DNA of 64,000 nt from Antitrichia curtipendula (lineage: Eukaryota; Streptophyta; Bryopsida; Hypnales; Leucodontaceae): the NCBI GenBank assembly GCA_951230915.1, contig OX579639.1:19778001-19842000 (forward strand), written 5' to 3'. The translations under genes and the position numbers were made by a program. Below are positions 11,119-22,189 of the stretch, one piece after another. Numbering within the stretch: position 1 is the stretch's first letter; each line of letters begins with the position of its first letter. Under the pieces are notes generated by a model. That model did not search any database. It worked only from the letters and a program-made list of their open reading frames with translations, and had not been told where the DNA came from.

Positions 11119-11995
11119 CGTATAGGGCAATGCTCAAGGAGGAGGGGATTGTGGGGAAAAATGCGTCGACAAGGAGGGTGGAGCTTGATGAGGAGGTGCA
11201 TTGTATCTCGCAATTTCCAACGACGAGGACATTGCCTGACATAAACTATTGCCTAGAAAATAACAAAATAGGATGAAAATTGAATCGTGGATGAAAAAAT
11301 TGTAATGCCCGGCTGATTATGCGGGCAAAATCACATAATTGGGTTTTACTACCTGATTGTAGATTAAAACCCGCCTGCAATATAAACAAGCGATTTTCTA
11401 GGAATGGTTTACGTATAGGGCAATGCCCGAGGAGGAGGGGATTGCGTGAAAAAATGGACCGACGAGGAGGGCGGAGCCCGACGAGGAGGTGCATTTTTTC
11501 ACGCAATCCCCGCCGACGAGGAGCCATTGCCCGACGTAAACCACGAGACGTAAACCACGAACAGATGGATGAAAATTGGGGATGAGAAATCGAAGCCGGA
11601 TGAGAAATCCGTAATGCCCGATTACGCAGGAAAACCCGCGTAATCGGGCATTACGCTGCAGAACCACCCCGCAAAATGAACGGGAGGAATCCTGGGAGTG
11701 GTTTACGTATAGGGCAATGCCCGCAGAGGAGGGCATTGCGCCAAATAATCGGCCGACGAGGAGGGCGGAGCCCGACGAGGAGGGCCGATTATTTGGCGCA
11801 ATGCCCGACGATAAGGGTATTGCCCGACATAAATCACGACGAAATCGCGATGAAAATGTGATGAAAACGATGAGCCGGATGAAAAATCCGTAATCCCCGA
11901 TTACGCGGTTTTGCCCGTGTAATCGGGCATTACGGCACAGAAGCTTCCCGCCGATTGAACGGGACATTTCTCAGGAGTGGTTTACGTTAAAATGG
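11119..11995. repeat. GC-rich tandem array of three ~294-bp hairpin-bearing units
   Basis: The marker CGTATAGGGCAATGC starts at 11119, 11412 and 11706, giving periods of 293 and 294 bp. Each unit holds a large palindrome and a small one. In unit 3, 24-bp perfect arms lie at 11731-11754 and 11783-11806 around a 28-bp loop that itself carries GACGAGGAG twice around GGGCGGAGCCC. In unit 2, 20-bp perfect arms lie at 11437-11456 and 11492-11511, with the same loop sequence. The small palindrome of unit 2 has 17-bp perfect arms at 11611-11627 and 11638-11654 (GTAATGCCCGATTACGC). Unit 1 is decayed. Open frames run through on both strands, but they are by-products of the palindromes and are not called as genes. 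Confidence 0.9.
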
Positions 11996-12478
11996 TGCCA
12001 TTCTGCATTCCGCAACTTTGACACTTTTACGGTTTAGACTGCACGGTTTGAAATGCACACCTGTCCTAGATATCACTTTTATGGTTTAGACCACGTGGTC
12101 TGAAAATGGCTTATGGAATATGCTGGTTTAATGAATCTTTCCATTACGACGCTAAATCCTGGATCCGAAACAAATCAGTAACTTCCTCTGCCAGGGACCC
12201 TGCTTGAGCTAGACTTGTGAGGTACGCATCGCCCTTTCTTCGTCTTACTTTTAGTTCCGGCTTTGTTGGTCTTCGTGTTTAGTTAGAAGTCCTATGTTGC
12301 GATTACGATAGATTAAGCCGAGGATTTTAACCACCAATGAAAGGACTAGATCGTTCTTGGAAAATGATTTAGGTCGATCTTGAAATCGATTTAGAACATG
12401 TTCGATTTCGATTTCGCGTAGCTTGAATGTTTGTCCGAGTGCACATATCGTCGTGTTGATCAATCCAGAGTTCTAGCC
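11996..12478. other. Unassigned moderate-GC stretch
   Basis: The stretch from 12120 to 12220 ends with TTGTGAG|GTACGCATC, which could be a transcript leader with a 5' splice site leading to the possible small frame at 12638. No other evidence of a promoter or gene is visible. Confidence 0.3.
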
Positions 12479-12578
12479 AGTGGTACGAAACATTGAATTT
12501 TGTCTCATTTCGTGCATGCTAGTGGTACAAAACATTGAATTTTGTCTCATTTCGTGCATGCTAGTGGTGCAAATCATT
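12479..12578 (+). repeat. 42-bp tandem repeat, about 2.4 copies
   Basis: Units start with AGTGGTAC at 12479 and 12521, and a truncated third with AGTGGTGC at 12563. The first two copies differ at one or two positions. There is no evident function; it sits within the possible leader intron of the small frame downstream. Confidence 0.85.
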
Positions 12579-12637
12579 AGGATTCTCGAGTTTCGTGGCC
12601 TTTAATTGAAGAATCGACTGGAACGAATTCCAAGAAT

Positions 12638-12869
12638 ATGAGTACTGCAGAAATCCACCAGATTGTCGAAGAACACGACACCCCTGGTTCTTCGCAAGTC
12701 ATCGGAAGTTCGGAACCGAACCATCACATCAAGTTGCCATTTCTGTGCTGCGGAAGAGTATCTTCCCAGCAGTTATATTAATCAGGTTCATGCTGCACTT
12801 AAAGCAGAATTTAGAAAAAGGAAAAGGATAAAGACGCTGCTGGCGCATCAAGAAGCTAGCTTGATCTGA
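12638..12869 (+). CDS. Small hypothetical frames, uncertain gene or remnant
   Basis: An ATG at 12638 opens a 47-residue frame (MSTAEIHQIVEEHDTPGSSQ...) that stops at about 12781. An overlapping second frame continues as EEYLPSSYINQVHAALKAEF and a basic stretch to a TGA at 12867-12869. Codon use and composition look more gene-like than the surroundings, and a candidate leader exon with donor lies at about 12215. I recognise no family. It could be a short gene with one frameshift, a missed splice, or a captured gene fragment, since a duplicated helicase intron begins 50 bp downstream. Confidence 0.25.
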
Positions 12870-12914
12870 AAAGTGCCTGCGAAGTACAGGGACAACGCAG
12901 AGCACTAAGAACCT

Positions 12915-13252
12915 GGACCTACCGTCTCCCCAAATGCCGCTGAGTAACTAAAACAGTGCAGTCTATCAATCCCTACTCAATAGTAATGAAAATTGAATAG
13001 GCCCGAAAGAACCAGTCAGTTAGAAACCAAGATCATGCTTTGAATAATATGATTCAGAATCGGATCAAATTTTACATCACCCGAATCGATGAAGAACATT
13101 TGACTACGAAACTAAACAAGATAGAACAAAAGAGAGTCTCCTTACGACGTTCTCAAACTGCTGGAAACGTACTATGAGGCCTCTTAAGCTTAGTACTTTG
13201 GTGGCAAAACATACTACGGAGTACAATCGAAGAACCACCAGAAGAAACTACA
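12915..13252. repeat. Copy of an intron of the helicase gene (matches 30087-30425)
   Basis: This stretch aligns along its length with intron 6 of the minus-strand helicase gene (30093-30442). Shared blocks include CTACTCAATAGTAATGAAA, ATGATTCAGAATCGGATCAA, CACCCGAATCGATGAAGAAC, CTCAAACTGCTGGAAA and AATCGAAGAACCACCA. Both copies have the same orientation in the window. Similarity begins at CCTGGACCTAC, which in the helicase gene straddles the intron/exon border, and ends about 18 bp before the other border. No helicase exon sequence flanks this copy. It may be a shared mobile repeat or a captured intron. Confidence 0.85.
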
Positions 13253-14916
13253 TGAGTGGTCGCCCCCGCCCTCTCAGTCCATTCAAAAACTCGAAGAAAA
13301 AGTCTTGTGCTGGAGTGTAAAATAATGCGGCAGTGTCAGACCGGGAGCAGGCTCGGGTCCGACTGTGTCTGTCTTCGGGTCTGTGGCAGCACGTAGCAAG
13401 TTGGCAGAGGCAACATGAATGTCCTCAGTCCGTACTGGGGCAGTCTGGCACTGTCTGTCTCCTCTGGGCCTCTCCCATGTGCTCATGACTCATGACTTCC
13501 AGACTACCTAGCCTTACATCCTCCCACAACTTAAAAACTGAACTTACTAGCTAGCTAGCTAGCCTGCCTGTCTGCCGTTCAGTACTTCCCCCGCCACATG
13601 AGAGACCTAACTTCCGATCGTACTGCTTAATTAATTACTAGCAATCACAAGTCAGGTTGGTGGTTGTACTGCGCAACTCTTATCTTACTTTTCACACTTG
13701 TCACCATTGTTGTCGATGTGATCATCACCTTGGCACTGCCACAACTGCCAGCGGTCGTAACAGACATCGACCGGTTGGAATTCGGTACAGGTTCGGTTTC
13801 TTGGAAATCGGTGATCTCGACGACAAAACGATATTCGGTGGGTAATCCATCAGGATCAAGCCACAGTCTAAAGAGGGTGCTAGGAAAACCTACCTGCAGT
13901 CTAAGCGGTCCATTTTCCTGACTTGGAGACCGGATTTTCCTTTCAAAACCAAGAATCTTAAGTACATTCATTTGGAGATAAAGCCCAGATGTAAGTGCGA
14001 TATTGAAGATGATTGTACTTGGGGTTACAGAAGTTCTGAAGGCGGTGCACACTGCACAGTCCTTTTATTAATTACCCTTGTCAAACTCATTCCGAGTTCA
14101 TTAACCTATGTCGTTTTCATCGCATAAACCCTGGTTTCGGTTTTGGTTTTGGAGGGAGAGCAGAGGAGGTGATATTAGAGGAGGTGGTAGTAAAGTGGTT
14201 TGGGTGTCATTACTGGAGGTGGTAGGTGGAATCACTGGAGTGAGAGCACCGCTGCCTACTAGATCGTGATCAGGACGGACTTCATTTAGGATCCAACTGA
14301 AGGATCTTATTCGACGTTGACAAGCACAATGCAAGGCAACCCCGTGGAAGTCCTGCATTCCACTTTGAGTTTTAAAATTTAAACTTACTTTCAATTTCAA
14401 ATCCCGCTCTCGATCAGTCTCTCACAGTCTCACACGAGTAGACAGACCCTCCTTGAATAATGAAGTCAAGTCTCCGTCAGTCTGCCCACACGCTTCCAGC
14501 GTAAAATCAGGAGAATGTCAAGCTGGGGAGACCCTCATCATCAGCCATCACCGCTTCACCGTGTCGACCAAAGTGTCCATCCAATTGTTACTACTTGTGT
14601 TAATCAATGTCGGTGAAGTTGAGAATTACCGACTGATTAGCATTTGATGCTCTTGGATGTTAGCAGCAATCCCGGTGTGGATGTCCTGGTTGGTACGTGA
14701 CGCCATAGCCACCAGCAAGTTTGAGAGTTCCCAGCCTGGAAATCAAGCTGGAAATCAGTTTCCAGCGTTCTTTCGTGTGTGTGTGTGTGTGAGATGACTG
14801 TGGGATTGTGAGTTTCATTTATTTATTTTCGTGTGAGGTAGACAGACAGTGTTTTGAATATTGATATTGAATGAAAGAAAGCTGGAAGCGCGTTGGTGGA
14901 AGCTAGCATTCATGCA
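13253..14916. other. Upstream region of the DUF688-type gene, with ambiguous frames
   Basis: Moderate GC, with no confident gene. At 13631-13921 (+) a 97-codon open frame contains a hydrophobic stretch (LILLFTLVTIVVDVIITLAL). On the opposite strand at 13645-14052 an equally long frame reads sensibly (GPLRLQVGFPSTLFRLWLD...). Neither begins with ATG, and I cannot decide between them. A (GT)8 microsatellite lies at 14775-14790, about 130 bp before the ATG of the next gene, so its promoter and leader probably lie in 14100-14916. Confidence 0.35.
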
Positions 14917-17900
14917 ATGCAAGCGATGGCGTCGACTGTGAAAAGGACGACGACGCCCGATGAAGTGGCCTTGCTCTTGCACCAAGTTTCCCTCCCTGCC
15001 GCTCGTCGCGACTACGAGCTTCGCAGCAGCAGCCCAGCGCCGCGCGCGCCCCGCGCCGCGACGTCATCGTCGCAGCTCGTCAGTCGCGCCTTCCAGAATG
15101 CCCGAGCCATGAGCTTCAATGCCACCGCGCACAGCAAGGACGTCCCGTTTGCCGCCCACAATGAACGCGTGTTCTTCAGTGGCCCTCTTTCCAGCCATGG
15201 CATGGCGCAACATCCTGCCATGGGTGTCCGTGCACCTGCAGCAGGGGGGGACGGAAGGCGCGACAACGACACTGGGAGTAACGTTGGGTCCACTTCACGG
15301 GATCAAGCTTGTGAGCAGGTTCGCATCCCCGAGGGGCGGGATCGGATGGTTCGTGCAATCAGTGCAAGTCCTGTTCTGGGCGACGCGAGTGGGAGAGAAG
15401 CGCGTACCGCGCGGACGGGAGAAGCACCACGACGAGCGCGAAGTGGAGACTTGAGAGCAGCACCGAAATCGTCAACGAGCTTCACCAATAAGAACCGACC
15501 TCGGAGTAGCGAGCTCAGCAGGGAACTCATGAGAACGTCGTCGTCGACGTGGGGCCGCGAAAATGCCCCAAGTCGCAACGTGGGCGCCTTGGGAGCTCGC
15601 GATGTGACGGGAGCCCGAGACATGACGAGAGCGGGCGAAGTGACGGGAGCTCGCGACGTGACCAGAACTCGAGAAGTGATGGGAGCTCGCGACGTTGCGA
15701 GAGTTTGCGAGGAGGTGCCCAAGGTGGAGGAGAAGAAGCGCGGCGAGAGCCGGCGGCGACCGACGGCGTCCATAGCGTGGGACAGCTTGAACGAGTCGCA
15801 AGCCAACAGTCCGCAGCACGAGCTTGCGGCCGTTCCCTTCAAGTGGGAGGAAGCCCCCGGAAAACCTCTCGCAATGCGGATTCGTGAGGATTCGCAGCTA
15901 TCGACGGCGAGGCTTGCCACTCCCGCGTCTCGATCTGACGCGGGGTCGTTGTCGCGAGTTGACGAGCTCGCGGACGTGCGAGCCCAGAGTCATCGGTTCT
16001 ACGCGCGTGTGGCGTCGCAATGCGATCTACTACCAGCTCGCAAGTCGAGCTTCGACTCCGCAAGCGCACATCTGATTTCAGAGGTGGTGTCGTCCATTGA
16101 TCTGGTCGCGCCCGCGGCGGCGAAGTTTCTGGTGGAGAGCTGGGTGTCACCCAATGTAGCACCGGAGGCGCACGTCGCGGTGCCGTTCCAATGGGAAGAA
16201 GCGCCTGGCGTGCCACACAAGCTCGACGGCGATGAGGTTCGTCTTCTAATTATAGATGATTCAGTGTTTTGCGCAGGTGGGGTATTTTTGCTGCATTTTA
16301 TCGAGCATTCTTCTTGTCCCATGTATACATACAGCTCTTATTGGCTCTTATACAACTCTTATTGCCTCCTTACGATGTCATCAATGGCGAGATAGCAAAC
16401 CAGTTAATGAGTCGTAAATTTGTTGGATTCATCAGAACCATGGATTTGGATTTCTGGGTGCAGCAGAGGGCTCCCAATGATTGTTAGAAATTCACTGAAA
16501 ATGGGCTATGTGCCGTAATTGCTGCTAATTGTTCACAGGAGGAGGCGTGCGCATCCATGAAGCCCATAGTGCCACTCCAATTACCACCCCGACTCGCATC
16601 CCCCGCACCTGCGCACCCCGCAACTTCAAAAGAAGACATGCGCGGCAGGTTACGAACACGTTCCATGAGCGGCCCTCTCGCAGGCTACTACCCTCACGCG
16701 TCCCCCGCGCGTCGACGCCAGCTCCAACACTCGCCTGTCCCGCAACGCCGCTCCTGCTCGCCGTCTAAGCGCTCCATCTCCCCCTCGCGCATTCACGCAA
16801 TCGCTCAACACTTCTCATCCCACCGCAAGCAGACGGATCCATCTCACAGCATCCTCACAGGGTCACTGGAAGCCGAGTTGGGGGACATAGGTGGAAATGG
16901 CGGCTATGGCGCGGGACTCGGACGAAGCGCCTCGGGGGCTTTGTTGCCGGAGTTTGGGAGATCGCCACGACGGTATAACTTGTCGCCCACGCGAAGATCC
17001 GTGTCGCCCTCGCGACGCATCCAAGCGCTGGCGAAACAACTCACATGTAAAATCAGACCGGCTGCGAGCAAATTACCGCCAAACGCCATTTTCGCGAAAT
17101 CGCCTCAAGGGGTACGTAACTATAACCTTGCACGTTGGAGAGAAATGTCGTCGTGAGTCTTGAGACTGACTGTTTTGGGGTTGGCAATTGTGCGCATTTT
17201 GAAATTTGTACTTGAATTTGTAAGCGATGAATTGGCGATCATGCACATTTTGAAATTTAGACTAAAATTTGTAAGGGATTGGCGGTCACGAATTACCGAG
17301 GTACAACGGCAACAGAAACTTGCGGTTGCAACACATCAGCAAATATTTTGCAATGGTTCTGTATTGGAACGTACTTAATCCAAACTTTTGTTTTTCTACA
17401 AAACCATTTCAAGTATGCTGCCAACTTGATGCAAAAGTCTTGGACACAGATTGAATCTTAATGCATATCTATCTCTGAACTGTTTCCAAAATTATTGCAA
17501 TATGAAATAAGTGCAAAGACATCGCACAATTGTTGTAGTAAGCCATTGTAAAATGGCTCATAGATTTTTGGCAGTCATTCAAAATCATTGCAAAACTAAT
17601 TGCAATCTCAGCCCTTCTCTTCTTGCGACGAGAAGCCCATTGCCATACCTCCAGTTTCACAATATTTTTCTCTTATGTCCTAAACGAATGTGCACAGAGG
17701 AATGATGTGTTTGTTTCAAATAGTTCCAAAGTCAATGCTTAAATGTTGTAGTAAACCACTTCGAAATTGCTACTAGTGTTTTGGCAGTCATTGCAAAACC
17801 GTCTCTAAAACTATCGTAATCTTAGTCTTCGGTACTAGTGTCGACAAGCTCATTGTCATGCCTACAGTTTCCCAATCTTTTTCTGCATAACGAGTGTGAT

Positions 17901-20722
17901 GGTGTGTTTCCAAAGGAATGCCGTGTATGTTTTTCCAGTTTAAAAGCTGTGTCCATTCCTGCAGGATCCCTGGTCCCCCGTGAACCACCCCGACGAACTC
18001 CACCTCTCCGGTCCTTCCTCCAGCAACTCCGACATGGACGCCTCTTCCCAAACTCCCCCCTCCGAAGTCGCCTTCTCCAAATCCCTCTCCCGCGTCTCCT
18101 ACGAATCCTTCGAGCATTCCTTCGCTCACCGGGCCGCTGCTGCCACAAACTCCGGATCATCCCCATCTCGCGATGAGGCGCTTCTCGCAAGCCCACCACC
18201 CAGCTCCACTGACGATTCCAAGACGACAAGGAATTCGAACGCGAATTCAAACTCAAATGCGAACTCTTCTCCTGGATCCCCGTACCTCGGTCCTTCCTGT
18301 GAAGATGGTTTCAAGGGCCTGAACAACAGGAAAGTGGGGTCTCCGTTGGGAGCTGCGGAAGGGACGGTGAAAGCTGTGGTGAAGATGTGTCGGAATGGGA
18401 GTTCGGCGTTGAGGAAGAAGTCGACGCAGCAGACGAGTGCACATGACTTGTGGGCGCCGACTCTTGCGTCGTACTTCCATTGCCTGGAAGCGGCCACTTT
18501 GATCAGGTACACTCGATTCAAACCTCTTTAATCTTACCAGTGACATAGTTTGAATGTGTGACGACTGTACTTGCTACAGTCAATTCTAGCGTGGCAAGTG
18601 TGCAGGAGATTCTAGAATTATCTCAGTTTAGAGAACGGCTTAATGAAGAGGTTGGGTGTACCGCATAACGGTTCTACTGCTTACAACATTCAAACTGAGA
18701 AATCTTGCTTTTTAACCCAATTTTAAGGCGATGGTGGAATTCAGAGAGCCTGTATCGTGGCACTGCATTGCCGAAAGCTCGGAAACTTAAAGTAAAACTT
18801 AGGAGTAGTATACCTTTAGCGAATACTTTGATCAGGTACCGCCAAACTCTTCTATTGCTTGCAATACTCAAGTTGAGTTTTTGTTATAAACAAGATATCA
18901 ATGCGATGGTCGAATTCAGAGAGTCAATATGATTAACGTTGTAGAGGATTGAAAGTGTCCAATTAATGACTTTCAGGGTTCATGTAGAAACTTGAAGAAT
19001 GCACCAATCAGGGTTTAAACTTTCAGGGTTTAACTTAGGACTGGTATACCTTTAGGTTTCCAATTGCGTGTCTGGGAAAAGTACCAATGTCGTGAAGCAA
19101 TATGTACCAATATGTACAGCAAGACTGAAGCTCCTGTGAACCCTTCAGAAATAGTTTGTCGCTTCGTACGTACCCCTTGCTATCTTCTCGTATAAGTACG
19201 CAGAAGAGTCATTGGAATTTGAAAGCAAACAATATCAATGGGTGAAAATCTACCCAACATATATAAGTTAAAACAAGAGCATATAAATATTAAGTCAACT
19301 TCAGAAAGTATTAGGGCTGTATTACACAAGGAACCAAGTCAAGAAAATCAAATATTCTCAACCATCTCACTACTTGTTCAGCTGTACCTATCCACTCTCA
19401 CTACTTTCCATTACTGTCATACTTCCAACGTTTGTTTCGTAGTACGCGTTTTTCCATGGATCCAAAACTTCTTCGTTTATTGTCTTGTGTCTTTTTCTTG
19501 TTGCACCCTTGATTGCATACCTTCTGCATACGAAGACTTTCCGCATCCAATTGAAACTCACCGATTCGCAAATGATTCACCACTAACGGTTCGTGTTTTG
19601 GTTTGCTGTTGATAATTATCAGCAACCCCGGCGGCGGTCGCACACCAGCCGCCCTGACGAGCAGTAGCAGCCCTGACCCTTCGCCTTCGCCCTCCGCCAG
19701 CGACTCCCCTTTAGCCCCGACGCGTTTGCCTTATACCATGCCCACCACCTCCTCCGAACAGAACCTCCTGTGGAAGGACTACTGCGAGTCGCCCAACTCC
19801 CAACTGGGAGCGACGTCGTGTCTGGGCGTCAAGATCGCCCCGGCCAGCTTGTTTCTGTCGCGAGGGAACAACAAGCGCTTCCCTCCTTCGGAGACGTCGA
19901 GCTCCGTGGGTTGGAGGGACGGGGGGATGAACTCCAGCGCCACCGAGGAAGGGTTCCGGTCGCCGGCGTACGCGGCCACGCTGGAGTTGTTGTCGCCGTC
20001 GACGGAGGTTTTCCGGAAGAAGAAGACGAAGAGGCATCTGGGGATGGGAGGAAGCTCGGGAGCGCGCGGTATCAAGTTGGTCATGCCCAGCACGAGGCGG
20101 AGGTCGCAGATCATGGTAAGGAAGGGAATGGAACTCAAAGAACGCTGGTTGTTTCCGTTTCTATCAGAGTTGAGATCTAGTGTTCAAGAAATTTCAAAGA
20201 AGGTAACGAAGTGCATCAATGAAAATGAAGAAATCTTGTCCCACACTTTCCAACAATAGAATTTGATATTGTTGTCATTGCTACAATAGAGTTACTGCAA
20301 TCAACTACGAGCTTCCCAATTTCCAAAATGGATGGTGGTCAGTCTCTGCATTTTAGAGAATCTCTGTTATTGATTTCGGTTATGGAGGTCAATTGCATCG
20401 AAGATGCTCACAATCAGCTGGTGTAAATCTTTGTCAACAAACTGTAGCTCAGCATGTGTCAAGTATAAGAACGATAATTTTACGATTCTTGGTTGCAGCA
20501 GAAGGTTTCTAAATGCCGTTGCGGGTTCATTGAGAATGAGAAGTGTATTGCAATTGCTTGTATGAACACCATGATGTCGTTTTAATGTATTTGATCGTTC
20601 TTCTGTCCATTTTGCAGGAGGCCGTGTGCACATCCTTGAAGAGGGCATTGTACAAGTGTGCCAGGCGATGCCGCCGTAAGGCTTGTTCTCCCCCACCCCT
20701 GGGTTCAGCTCCATCAAGGTAG
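14917..20722 (+). CDS. DUF688-type plant protein with two PF[KQ]WEEAPG motifs, five exons
   Basis: The proposed coding exons are 14917-16236, 16539-17111, 17965-18506, 19623-20115 and 20618-20722. They join in frame with GT-AG introns to about 1010 residues. The start is the first in-frame ATG (14917); ATG 14926 (MASTVKRTTTP) is an alternative. Two signature motifs are visible: VPFKWEEAPGKP at residues 306-317 and VPFQWEEAPGVP at about 422-433. The second exon holds two related segments, SPSRIHAIAQHF and SPSRRIQALAKQL, in an Arg/Ser/Pro-rich context. These features match the plant-specific DUF688 family as I know it, whose molecular role is unknown to me. Residues about 228-262 are a run of GARDVT/TREV-like repeats. 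No signal peptide or membrane segment is evident. The C-terminus is Cys/Arg-rich (LYKCARRCRRKAC). Most of the protein looks disordered, and it is longer than the 500-700 residues I remember for the family. The final short exon is the least certain. Confidence 0.78.
18497..19060 (+). repeat. Tandem duplication within intron 3 that copies the splice donor
   Basis: The exon 3/intron 3 junction ACTTTGATCAGGTAC (18497) recurs at about 18828. The block GCGATGGT(G/C)GAATTCAGAGAG occurs at about 18727 and 18902 (period about 175). A related AACTTAGGA-TGGTATACCTTTAG block occurs at about 18795 and 19030. The intron therefore contains a second potential 5' splice site with the same exon-side context as the real one. 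This could give alternative or cryptic splicing, but no downstream acceptor was identified. Confidence 0.65.
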
Positions 20723-21457
20723 CATTTTTTTTTCATTCCAATTCTTACTCAGTCGGGTTCACAGAGAAAAACAAAAAATTGAAAAAGATTATAGAAAATT
20801 GAATGTGAGGGTTTACTCGCATTCATGAATATAATTGTGCTATACCTTACCTGTGTACGACCACTCCAGCTGTTGGAGTTAATTGGTAGATGAATTAGAG
20901 TTTTTGACAGTCCGCAGTCCGAATGTACTGGCAATGGTCATTCATTTGGTGTTCCAGGACACTGGCATTCAAATCATCTTGACTAAATTGTGTAAGCTAC
21001 CAGCGTATTGGGGTACAGCAGCTGTAATTGTTAGAGACCTATTCTTCAGTTGTTGCCAAATCTTGCGGATTTGGTACATATTATTGAGGTTTAGAATGTA
21101 CACTAGTTGTAGATGGTGGTTGTAGGACTGTGACTTTGACAATTTATAAAATGTCAGTTCTAAGAAATGTTCAAAAGATATCTTTGTTCAAGTTTCAAGT
21201 TTTGAACAACGGTACTCTAATCTTTGTTGTCCATCACTAGGAAACTTTTTCAAAAATGTTAGGGATACCTATGTAAATGAGCAAATGGAAAGGAAAGGAA
21301 AAATAGCCCTCAATACTACATAGGATACCCATTTATGTTACCTCATGGTCAATACATTGACCTCATGTGTTGATCATTGTTCAAAATCAATTTACATGTT
21401 GAGGTGTAGAATAGAAATTAATTTGGTCCAAATATAGTTAAACTTCAATTTAACAAA
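20723..21457. other. 3' flank of the DUF688-type gene
   Basis: Contains the presumed 3' untranslated region and then AT-rich sequence. The frame at 20883-21125 does not resemble any family and is not called. Confidence 0.4.
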
Positions 21458-21607
21458 GGGCCTATTTACACCCAAAAACTTTAGGTTGGAATCCCAAGAA
21501 ATGGAGTGTTTTAATTGGAAGATAACTATTGATCTATACCAAAGATCCAATCAAAACTCTCCATTTCTTTGGACTCCAACCCAAAGTTTTGGGATGTAAA
21601 TAGGCCC
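21458..21607. mobile_element. 150-bp MITE with GGGCCTATTTACA ends
   Basis: GGGCCTATTTACACCCAAAA at 21458 is mirrored at the right end (TTTTGGGATGTAAATAGGCCC, ending 21607). The arms extend about 60 bp, with GGTTGGAATCCCAAGAAATGG against its near complement. The end sequence resembles the GGGCCTTGTTTAG-type ends of Tourist MITEs (PIF/Harbinger), although I could not define a three-base target duplication. Confidence 0.8.
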
Positions 21608-22189
21608 TAAAATCGGTTATATAATACCAACTTTGTTCATGTATTATGTGGTTATGATTATTCAGTGAGGCAATTGAGTTCAACCAATATAATGCCATCT
21701 TGAGAATCTTGTCACACTCTCATTGATTAGGATGATTGTATCCAATATTGAATATCTTCCTTGTATGACGTTGGTTCTAATTCAACATCCCTTTTTTCAA
21801 TTTGAACCCTTTGATCATTTAAAAATTACAAATCACTTTGATGTTTGAGATTCAAGAACATGGCTTAGCATAAAATTTCAACTTTTCAACCTTCAAATGT
21901 TACCTAGAGCTCTATATCCTTAATCCCTAGAGTGGCTCGGTTATTTTTTTTTTATGACACTTGCATCCTATATCATGTTTGTTACATGCCAAATTTCAGA
22001 AATAGAGGAAATTTGCACATGCTGTCGAGAAAGCTTAGGTCATCATAACTTTTGATCCTAGTAACAAATTTTTTTTAAATGATGCTCACTAAGGGGGTAT
22101 ATATTCACAACTTGTGCAAAATTTTGGTAAACATCCACCAAAATAAACTTCATACACAACTAATAAAGATTTTTTTTGTACTATACAAT
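21608..22189. other. Unassigned stretch with a truncated TTAA-family left end
   Basis: At 21920 a sequence starts TTAA-TCCCTAGAGTGG. Its following text (TGTTTGTTACATGCCAAATTTC, CATAACTTTTGATCC, and a GCACATG-like stretch) matches the right half of the TTAA element at 23015-23612. No right terminus is found before the foldback element at 22190, so this appears to be a broken copy. The rest has no recognisable content. Confidence 0.45.

Noticed and set aside
11246..11967. Several overlapping open frames on both strands (up to 189 codons) with RRRG/SSGIAL-like repeats
   Set aside because: They run through palindromic tandem repeats, appear on both strands with mirrored content and repeat with the 294-bp period, so they come from the repeat structure and not from protein coding.
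14893..14916. Start of the DUF688-type protein at a TTG upstream of the first ATG
   Set aside because: The codon is TTG, not ATG. The first in-frame ATG at 14917, or the next at 14926, is the reasonable plant start.
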